A DNA stretch of 12,073 nt from Lachnospiraceae bacterium UBA7110 (GTDB taxonomy: Bacteria; Bacillota; Clostridia; Lachnospirales; Lachnospiraceae), in assembly GCA_002492295.1 (NCBI GenBank), contig DKYC01000104.1:1-12073 (forward strand). Direction: 5' to 3'. Position 1 is the stretch's first letter. Each line of letters begins with the position of its first letter. The notes under the pieces were generated by a model. That model made no database searches. It saw only the letters and a list, made by a program, of their open reading frames with translations, and was not told the DNA's origin. The position numbers were made by a program, and so were the translations under genes. This document shows positions 1 through 5,882 of this stretch, one piece after another.

Positions 1-1
1 A

Positions 2-1003
2 ACTGGCGGAGCGGGATTTATCGGCTGCAATTTTGTGCATTATATGCTTGAAAATCATCCGGAAGATGAGATAGTTAATCTTGATTTACTGACCTATGCA
101 GGAAATTTGGAATCGCTTGCGGATATTGCGGACGCGCCAAATTATCACTTTGTTAGGGGCGACATTGCAGATATGGAGCAGATAGACGCTCTTTTTGATA
201 AAGAAAAATTTGACGTGGTAGTTAATTTTGCTGCGGAAACGCATGTGGATCGCTCGATAAAAGATCCGGGGGTATTTGTGCGCACAAATGTAATGGGAAC
301 ACAGGCACTTTTAGATGCGTCACACAAGTATGGAGTAAAACGTTACCATCAGGTTTCAACGGATGAAGTTTATGGCGATCTGCCGCTTAATCGCAAGGAT
401 TTGTTTTTTACGGAGGAAACACCACTGCACACATCAAGTCCTTATTCGGCAAGCAAGGCAGGTTCTGATCTGCTTGTTCTTTCCTATTACCGGACATTTA
501 AGCTGCCTGTTACGATCTCGCGCTGCTCGAATAATTACGGTGCGTATCAGTTCCCGGAAAAAATGATTCCGTTAATGCTTACAAGGGCACTGCATGACGA
601 GGCTCTGCCTGTCTACGGCACGGGGGAAAATGTCCGCGACTGGCTGCACGTAAAGGATCATTGCGCGGCGATTGATTTGATTTTGCAGAAAGGCAGGGAA
701 GGGGAGGTCTACAATATTGGCGGGCATAATGAAAAGACGAATCTTGAGGTGGTGCGGCTGATCTTAAAAGCACTTGATAAGCCGGAAAGCCTGATTCATT
801 TTGTGGAGGATCGCAAGGGGCATGATCTGCGCTATGCGATTGACCCGGCGAAAATTGAGCGGGAACTTGGCTGGAAACCGCAGTATACCTTTGAGAAGGG
901 GATTCAGGAAACCATTGCATGGTATCTGGAGCATAGGGAATGGTGGCAGCATATTTTGGATGGGGCATACAAGGATTATTTTAAGAAGATGTATAAAATG
1001 TAA
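2..1003 (+). CDS. rfbB: dTDP-glucose 4,6-dehydratase (5' partial)
   Basis: Converts dTDP-glucose to dTDP-4-keto-6-deoxyglucose, the second step of dTDP-L-rhamnose synthesis, in the cytoplasm. The reading frame is open from base 2 and begins inside the NAD-binding glycine motif (TGGAGFIG), so only roughly the first ten residues are missing; the GTG at 35 is internal and not the start. Other family marks are NFAAETHVDRS (bases 221-253), the STDEVYG active-site segment (356-376) with the Asp/Glu pair that drives dehydration, the YSASK Tyr/Lys pair (443-457), SNNYGAYQFPEK (about 527-562), and RDWLHVKDH (635-661). The 333 visible residues match the usual length of about 340. It is an extended short-chain dehydrogenase, and the STDEVYG and HVDRS pattern favours RmlB over UDP-glucose epimerases. 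The rhamnose epimerase gene follows closely, supporting the pathway assignment. Identity is very secure. Confidence 0.96.
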   Translation, partial: TGGAGFIGCNFVHYMLENHPEDEIVNLDLLTYAGNLESLADIADAPNYHFVRGDIADMEQIDALFDKEKFDVVVNFAAETHVDRSIKDPGVFVRTNVMGTQALLDASHKYGVKRYHQVSTDEVYGDLPLNRKDLFFTEETPLHTSSPYSASKAGSDLLVLSYYRTFKLPVTISRCSNNYGAYQFPEKMIPLMLTRALHDEALPVYGTGENVRDWLHVKDHCAAIDLILQKGREGEVYNIGGHNEKTNLEVVRLILKALDKPESLIHFVEDRKGHDLRYAIDPAKIERELGWKPQYTFEKGIQETIAWYLEHREWWQHILDGAYKDYFKKMYKM

Positions 1004-1020
1004 ATATTTGTATTTATTGC

Positions 1021-1027
1021 GGGAAGG
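1021..1027 (+). promoter_or_regulatory. Ribosome binding site selecting the rfbC start
   Basis: The purine run GGGAAGG touches the first in-frame ATG (1028) but lies nine bases before the second ATG (1037), which is normal Shine-Dalgarno spacing. This favours translation from 1037, giving a protein beginning MGNIKVTG. Confidence 0.6.
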
Positions 1028-1036
1028 ATGAAAATT

Positions 1037-1588
1037 ATGGGAAATATTAAAGTGACTGGCTGTGAAATTGAGGGACTCTATGTGATCGAGCCGGAAGTGA
1101 GGGAAGATGAGAGGGGATATTTTACAGAAACTTACAATTTACGGGATATGAAGGAAAAAGGGCTGGATATGGTGTTTGTCCAGGATAATCAGTCAAAGTC
1201 GAAAAGGGGAGTGCTGCGCGGGCTGCATTTTCAGAAGGAGTTTCCGCAGGATAAGCTGGTGCGTGTGGTCCGCGGCGAGGTATTTGACGTGGCGGTGGAT
1301 TTGCGCGAAGGTTCTAAGACGTACGGAAAGTGGTTTGGCGTGCGTCTGTCGGAGGAGAACAAAAAACAGTTCTTTATCCCGAAGAATTTTGCGCACGGTT
1401 TTTTGGTGCTTTCGGAATATGCGGAGTTCTGCTATAAGTGTACGGACTTTTATCATCCGAACGACGAGGGCGGGCTTTTGTGGAGTGACCCGCAGATTGG
1501 CGTGGAATGGCCCATTCCTGCGGGTATGGAGCTGATTTTATCCGACAAGGACCAAAAATGGGGAACGATAAAGGATTTTAGGAAATGA
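1037..1588 (+). CDS. rfbC: dTDP-4-dehydrorhamnose 3,5-epimerase
   Basis: Epimerises C3 and C5 of dTDP-4-keto-6-deoxyglucose to give dTDP-4-keto-L-rhamnose. It is a cupin-fold RmlC protein of 183 residues from ATG 1037 (186 if the upstream ATG at 1028 is used), close to the usual 180-190. Visible motifs are the ERGYF segment near the N-terminus, VQDNQSKSKRGVLRGLHFQ containing the family's catalytic His (codon 1226-1228), the FAHGF segment (about 1388-1402), and FCYKCTDFY with the Tyr region of the active site. LLWSDPQIGVEWP and LSDKD near the C-terminus complete the signature. It follows rfbB by 33 bases, and its TGA overlaps the ATG of the permease gene, so the two are probably translationally coupled. 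No reductase (RmlD) gene follows; it may lie upstream of the window or elsewhere. Identity is very secure. Confidence 0.95.
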   Translation: MGNIKVTGCEIEGLYVIEPEVREDERGYFTETYNLRDMKEKGLDMVFVQDNQSKSKRGVLRGLHFQKEFPQDKLVRVVRGEVFDVAVDLREGSKTYGKWFGVRLSEENKKQFFIPKNFAHGFLVLSEYAEFCYKCTDFYHPNDEGGLLWSDPQIGVEWPIPAGMELILSDKDQKWGTIKDFRK

Positions 1589-2412
1589 TGAAAAAGCTGT
1601 TTTTACTTCCGGGAGAGCTTTGGCAGTCAAGAAGGCTTATTTGGAAACTTGCAAAAAATGACTTTAAGAACCGGTACGCGGGTTCGTATTTCGGGCGGAT
1701 TTGGGCATTTACGCAGCCTGTTGTCACGGTCCTGCTCTACTGGTTCGTGTTCGGGCATATCATGATGGCGGACAAAAAGGAGATTCTGACTGCGGGGGTT
1801 GAGGCGCCGTATGTGCTTTGGCTGACCGCAGGTCTGGTGCCGTGGTTTTATTTCAGCGAGGCAATCAACAACGGAACGACTTCCCTGATGGAGTACAGCT
1901 ATCTTGTGAAAAAGGTCGTGTTTAAAATTAGCATTATTCCGATTGTCAAGCTGATTGCGGCATTGTTTACGCACCTTTTTTTCGTGTGCTTTATGCTGCT
2001 ACTGTATTTTCTTTATGGCTATAAACCGGAGGTCTGTTTAATTCAGCTTCTGTATTATACGCTCTGTATGTTTATGCTTGTGCTTGCGTTAAGCTACAGT
2101 ACGTGCGCGGTTGTTATCTTTTTCAGGGACCTGCTGCAGATTATTAATATTGCGCTGCAGGTGGGGATGTGGGCGACGCCGATTTTGTGGAATATTTCCT
2201 ATCTTGACGGTAACCCGTTACTGCAGAAAATATTGAAATGGAATCCGGTGTTTTATATTGTAAACGGCTACCGCAACGCGATGTTCGGACAGACATGGTT
2301 TTGGGAGGATATGGGGGCGACAATTGGCTTTTGGATGCTGACGGCGGTGCTGTTTTTGGTCGGGGCACATATTTTTGGCAGGCTGAAGGTGCATTTTGCG
2401 GACGTTTTATAA
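1585..2412 (+). CDS. wzm: Polysaccharide ABC-2 export permease (Wzm/RgpC/TagG type)
   Basis: Membrane half of an ABC exporter that carries lipid-linked polysaccharide across the cytoplasmic membrane. It has 275 residues with about six hydrophobic stretches, near residues 39-60, 76-96, 116-145, 152-179, 186-205 and 245-265. Family marks are the amphipathic entry segment FKNRYAGSYFGRIW (27-40) before the first membrane helix, the FFRDLLQIINIALQ segment (179-192), and KWNPVFYIVNGYRNAMF (218-234). The start ATG overlaps the rfbC stop and has AAGGA at 1571-1575; the next codon is also ATG (1588), so the exact first residue is uncertain. The ATPase gene is 39 bases downstream. Gram-positive relatives are TagG (teichoic acid) and RgpC (rhamnose-glucose polysaccharide). 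The neighbouring rhamnose genes and Wzt-type partner favour a rhamnose-containing glycan over teichoic acid, but the substrate cannot be read from this protein. Confidence 0.93.
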   Translation: MMKKLFLLPGELWQSRRLIWKLAKNDFKNRYAGSYFGRIWAFTQPVVTVLLYWFVFGHIMMADKKEILTAGVEAPYVLWLTAGLVPWFYFSEAINNGTTSLMEYSYLVKKVVFKISIIPIVKLIAALFTHLFFVCFMLLLYFLYGYKPEVCLIQLLYYTLCMFMLVLALSYSTCAVVIFFRDLLQIINIALQVGMWATPILWNISYLDGNPLLQKILKWNPVFYIVNGYRNAMFGQTWFWEDMGATIGFWMLTAVLFLVGAHIFGRLKVHFADVL

Positions 2413-2451
2413 ACGTGTGATAGAATTGGATTAGAGGGAAAGAATAAGGGA

Positions 2452-3750
2452 ATGGGAGAAATCGCGATTGCAGTCGAGAAAGTCTGCAAGGTCTATAAAC
2501 TTTATGATAAACCAAAGGACCGGATGTTTGAGGCTTTGGGGCTGACGAAAAAGAAAAAATACACGGAGCATTTTGCGCTGTCTGACGTAAGCTTTGACGT
2601 AAAGCAGGGTGAGTGCGTCGGAATTATCGGTACGAACGGCTCCGGTAAATCGACAATCTTAAAAATAATAACAGGTGTTCTTAATCCGACGAGCGGAAGC
2701 GTGAAAGTGGATGGCAGGATTTCCGCGCTGCTGGAACTTGGAGCAGGCTTTAACCAGGAATATTCAGGCATGGAGAATATTTACTTAAACGGCACAATGA
2801 ACGGTTTTACGGAACAGGAAATTGAGGCACGGATGAAGGACATTCTTGATTTCGCGGATATCGGGGATTATGTGTACCAGCCGGTCAAGACATATTCGAG
2901 CGGGATGTTCGTGCGGCTTGCGTTCTCGGTGGCAATCAATATTGATCCGGAGATTTTGATTGTGGACGAGGCGCTTTCCGTGGGGGACGTTTTTTTTCAG
3001 GCGAAATGTTATCATAAATTTGAGGAATTTAAGAAGATGGGCAAGACCATCATGATTGTAAGCCATGATTTAAGCAGCATTGCGAAATACTGTGACAGGG
3101 TGGTTTTGCTCAATCAGGGCATTAAGCTTGGCGAGGGCGAGCCAAAGGAGATGATTGACGACTTTAAACGCGTTCTTGTGGGGCAGTATGAGCTGCCTGC
3201 ATCGAAGTCGGAGCAGAGTCTTTTAAATGATGCGGACGTGCAGGAGGCGGTTCAGAAAGACATTGCGGCGAAAAAGAAATCCGCGGACGCGCTGGATCCT
3301 TTGGAATATGGCACAAACGAGGCGCAGATTGAGGAGTTTTACCTTACGGACGACCATGGTGCGCGCACCAATGCGATTATCAAGGGCGCGGAGTTTGGTA
3401 TTCACATGCGGGTACGGTTTTATGCCAATCTGCCTGCGCCGATTTTTGCGTTTTCGATTAAGACGGCGAAGGGTACGGAGATTACGGGCACAAACACGAT
3501 GTTCGAGAAGGCGTTTTTGGAGCCGGTCAGGGCGGGGGCTGTTAAGGAGATAAGCTTTGTGCAGAAGATGTCACTGCAGGGCGGCTCTTACCTGATTTCT
3601 TTTGGCGTTACGGGGTATAACGGAAATGATTTCCAGGTTTACCACAGGCTGTATGATGCGCTTGACGTGACGGTGATTTCGGACAAGGACACGGTGGGTT
3701 ATTATGATATGGACTCTAAGGTAACAGTAACAGACGCAGACGTGGGATAG
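2452..3750 (+). CDS. wzt: Polysaccharide export ATPase with C-terminal glycan-binding domain (Wzt)
   Basis: Cytoplasmic ATPase that powers the Wzm-like permease. Residues about 1-245 form the ABC domain: Walker A GTNGSGKST (60-68), the Q-loop region LELGAGFNQEYSGMENI (94-110) typical of the TagH/Wzt/RfbB subfamily, signature YSSGM (148-152), Walker B ILIVDEALSVGD (168-179) and switch His in IVSHD (202-206). After a charged linker (about 250-285, rich in Lys, Ala, Asp and Glu), residues about 286-428 make a beta-rich domain matching the position and character of the Wzt C-terminal domain. In E. coli O8/O9a that domain binds the modified end of the chain before export. At 432 residues the protein is the length of domain-bearing Wzt proteins and longer than a bare TagH ATPase core. 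GAGGGA (2434-2439) and AAGGG (2446-2450) precede the start. The methyltransferase-kinase gene follows by 10 bases, suggesting a reader/modifier pair. Confidence 0.94.
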   Translation: MGEIAIAVEKVCKVYKLYDKPKDRMFEALGLTKKKKYTEHFALSDVSFDVKQGECVGIIGTNGSGKSTILKIITGVLNPTSGSVKVDGRISALLELGAGFNQEYSGMENIYLNGTMNGFTEQEIEARMKDILDFADIGDYVYQPVKTYSSGMFVRLAFSVAINIDPEILIVDEALSVGDVFFQAKCYHKFEEFKKMGKTIMIVSHDLSSIAKYCDRVVLLNQGIKLGEGEPKEMIDDFKRVLVGQYELPASKSEQSLLNDADVQEAVQKDIAAKKKSADALDPLEYGTNEAQIEEFYLTDDHGARTNAIIKGAEFGIHMRVRFYANLPAPIFAFSIKTAKGTEITGTNTMFEKAFLEPVRAGAVKEISFVQKMSLQGGSYLISFGVTGYNGNDFQVYHRLYDALDVTVISDKDTVGYYDMDSKVTVTDADVG

Positions 3751-3752
3751 GG

Positions 3753-3759
3753 AAAGGAG
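3753..3759 (+). promoter_or_regulatory. Ribosome binding site with ambiguous start choice
   Basis: AAAGGAG is a strong Shine-Dalgarno sequence just after the wzt stop codon. It is one base before ATG 3761 and 13 bases before the in-frame ATG 3773, neither ideal. The first four residues of the downstream protein are therefore uncertain; 3773 is at least as plausible as 3761. Confidence 0.5.
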
Positions 3760-3760
3760 C

Positions 3761-5872
3761 ATGGTTATTCATATGGCGGACAGGGAAACGGTGGGCAGTG
3801 TGACGCTTGATTTGACGCATTACTGCGGTGAGGATGTTTATACGGACGGTGCGATTGAGGACGTACTTCTTGATATTGCGCAAAACAATCCGCCTTCTGA
3901 ATTTCCACGGATTATCGCAAAGCAGAAGAGCTGGCCTGTTTTTTATCACCTTTCGCCGTTTCGGGCGAATATCATCGACTGGCTGCCGGTCAGAAAGACA
4001 GATAAGGTGCTTGAAATCGGTTCAGGCTGCGGTGCGGTTACGGGGACGCTTGCAAGGCGTGCGGGAAGTGTGACCTGTATTGATTTGTCGAAAAAACGCA
4101 GTCTTGTGAATGCGCACCGCAATCAGGAGTACGGAAACATTACGATTAAGGTCGGTAATTTTAAGGATATTGAGCCGCATTTGGATGAGGATTTTGATTA
4201 TGTGCTGCTGATTGGCGTGTTTGAGTACGGGCAGGCGTATATCGGGGGTGCAACGCCGTATGAGGATTTTTTGCGGATTTGCAACCGCCACCGGAAGCTG
4301 GACGGCAGATTAATCATAGCTATCGAAAATAAGTTCGGGCTAAAGTATTGGGCAGGCTGCCGTGAGGATCATTTGGGCACCTATTTTTCCGGACTGGAAG
4401 GGTATCGTGAGGGCGGTTCGGCGAGAACCTTTACAAGGCACGGACTGGAACGGATTTTGGAGCGCGTGGGCATTCATGAGTATTCGTTCTATTATCCGTA
4501 TCCGGATTACAAGTTTATGACGACGGTCTATTCCGACCGCTATCTGCCCAAAAAGGGTGAGCTTTCCAATAATCTCAGGAATTTTGACCGTGAGCGGGTG
4601 CTTTTGTTTGACGAAAAACAGGTGTTTGATGAAATTATTGCGGAGCAGGAGTTTCCGCTATTTTCAAATTCCTATCTTTTGGTGGCAGGCGGCGCGCCGG
4701 ACGTGGTTTATGCCAAATTTTCAAATGACAGGGCGCCGGAATGGGCAATTTGGACCAAAATAGTGCGCAGTGCGCCAAACCGGCTTCATGTGGAGAAAAT
4801 TCCCGGCACGGAAGCGGCATACGGGCATATGCGAAATACGAAGAGGGCGTATGCGCTTTTGACAAAGCGGTATGAAGGGACTAAAATAGAGATGAACAGA
4901 TGCAGCGAAAAGGACGGCAATGCAGAAAACGGTCTTGTGTTTGAATACTGCAAAGGTGTCACCCTTGAGGCTATGCTGGATACATGTTTGGACAGGGCGG
5001 ATGTGGAAGGCTTTAAGGCGCTTGTCGCGGAATATATGGAATGGCTGCGCTATGGCGAGGTCCGTGACGGGGAAGGGGCAGTCTCCAATATTGATTTTAT
5101 CTTCCCCAATATCCTTGTGGACGGGGATAAATGGCATGTGATTGATTACGAATGGACGTTTGAGAAATATGTTCCGGCGCACCAGATTGCGTTCCGGGCG
5201 TTTTATAATTATACGCTTGGCGGTGGACGCAGGGAGGCGTGCAGGGAGCTGTTGCTTAAGGATGTTTTGGGGCTTTCGGACGGGGAAATTGAAAAGGCAG
5301 TGCTTGCAGAGCAAGAATTTCAGCGATTTATCAATGGGGACCGTGTGTCGGTAAGCGCAATGCGCGAGCTGATTGGCAACCGCGCGTATGAGCTGGACGG
5401 GATGCTTAGCCACTGCCGTTATGTGGACGAGCGGTTTGTGGCACAGCTTTATTTTGATTACGGAGAGGGCTTTAACGAGGCGCAGTCGGTGAAGCTTAGG
5501 GATTGCTTTTTTGCGCAGAAGGATTTGCGGATTGCATATGATATTCCGCAGGATGTGGTGCGCGTGCGGATAGACCCGTGTTCGTACATGTGTACGGTAA
5601 GCATCCGCAGCATTATGGTGGATGAGAAACTGTATGTGGGCGAGGATATGGAGACAAACGGATTTTGGCATGCGTGCGGTGCGCTTGTGTTTGACAGCGA
5701 GGATCCGAACATTGCGATTTCGGTCACGGGCGGAGGACGGCTTTTGGTTGACATGGAGGTTATGGAACTGCCGGCGGTGCTTGCAGATGCGCTTGCGCAG
5801 GAAGCTGCGCAGTCAGGCATTATGGATAAGGCAAAGCAATTCATAAAGCAGAAACGAAAGGGGAAGAATTAA
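3761..5872 (+). CDS. Methyltransferase-kinase fusion, candidate glycan chain terminator (WbdD-like architecture)
   Basis: A 703-residue soluble protein with three regions. Residues about 60-265 form a class I SAM methyltransferase: motif I VLEIGSGCGAVTG (83-95), the acidic ribose-binding position in CIDLSKKR (Asp108), and the conserved tail AIENKFGLKYWAGCREDH (187-204) and YPYPDYK (245-251). Residues about 290-480 resemble a protein-kinase/APH fold: a hinge-like LVFEYCKGVTLEAML (392-406), a catalytic-loop-like NIDFIFPN (443-450) with Asp445 and Asn450, and a metal-loop-like VIDYEW (460-465) with Asp462. Residues about 558-672 are beta-rich, and the last 18 residues are very basic. The MT-then-kinase order and position beside Wzt parallel E. 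coli O9a WbdD, which caps the chain end and thereby stops growth and allows export. That role here is inference. WbdD's long coiled coil is absent and the usual catalytic-loop His is replaced by Asn443. The kinase region could instead be a binding pseudokinase. Confidence 0.82.
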   Translation: MVIHMADRETVGSVTLDLTHYCGEDVYTDGAIEDVLLDIAQNNPPSEFPRIIAKQKSWPVFYHLSPFRANIIDWLPVRKTDKVLEIGSGCGAVTGTLARRAGSVTCIDLSKKRSLVNAHRNQEYGNITIKVGNFKDIEPHLDEDFDYVLLIGVFEYGQAYIGGATPYEDFLRICNRHRKLDGRLIIAIENKFGLKYWAGCREDHLGTYFSGLEGYREGGSARTFTRHGLERILERVGIHEYSFYYPYPDYKFMTTVYSDRYLPKKGELSNNLRNFDRERVLLFDEKQVFDEIIAEQEFPLFSNSYLLVAGGAPDVVYAKFSNDRAPEWAIWTKIVRSAPNRLHVEKIPGTEAAYGHMRNTKRAYALLTKRYEGTKIEMNRCSEKDGNAENGLVFEYCKGVTLEAMLDTCLDRADVEGFKALVAEYMEWLRYGEVRDGEGAVSNIDFIFPNILVDGDKWHVIDYEWTFEKYVPAHQIAFRAFYNYTLGGGRREACRELLLKDVLGLSDGEIEKAVLAEQEFQRFINGDRVSVSAMRELIGNRAYELDGMLSHCRYVDERFVAQLYFDYGEGFNEAQSVKLRDCFFAQKDLRIAYDIPQDVVRVRIDPCSYMCTVSIRSIMVDEKLYVGEDMETNGFWHACGALVFDSEDPNIAISVTGGGRLLVDMEVMELPAVLADALAQEAAQSGIMDKAKQFIKQKRKGKN

Positions 5873-5882
5873 GGAAACGTTC

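Noticed and set aside
2402..2416. Small palindrome ACGTTT-TAT-AAACGT at the permease stop codon
   Set aside because: Only six AT-rich pairs with a three-base loop and no T-run follow; it is not a credible terminator or operator, and the operon clearly continues.
1585..3750. Teichoic acid exporter TagGH
   Set aside because: The permease alone would allow it, but the ATPase has a full Wzt-type C-terminal domain, the cluster carries rhamnose genes, and no teichoic acid synthesis genes are in view. Kept only as a remote alternative.
4721..5671. A 316-codon open frame on the minus strand inside the methyltransferase-kinase gene
   Set aside because: It is fully antisense to a gene with clear motifs. 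Its translation is rich in His, Arg, Pro and Ile with no recognisable domain, as expected of the reverse complement of biased codons.
3761..5872. Annotation of this gene as a glycosyltransferase like its neighbours
   Set aside because: It has no IP.KD/DxD/NDVD pattern; instead it has SAM-binding and kinase-like motifs.
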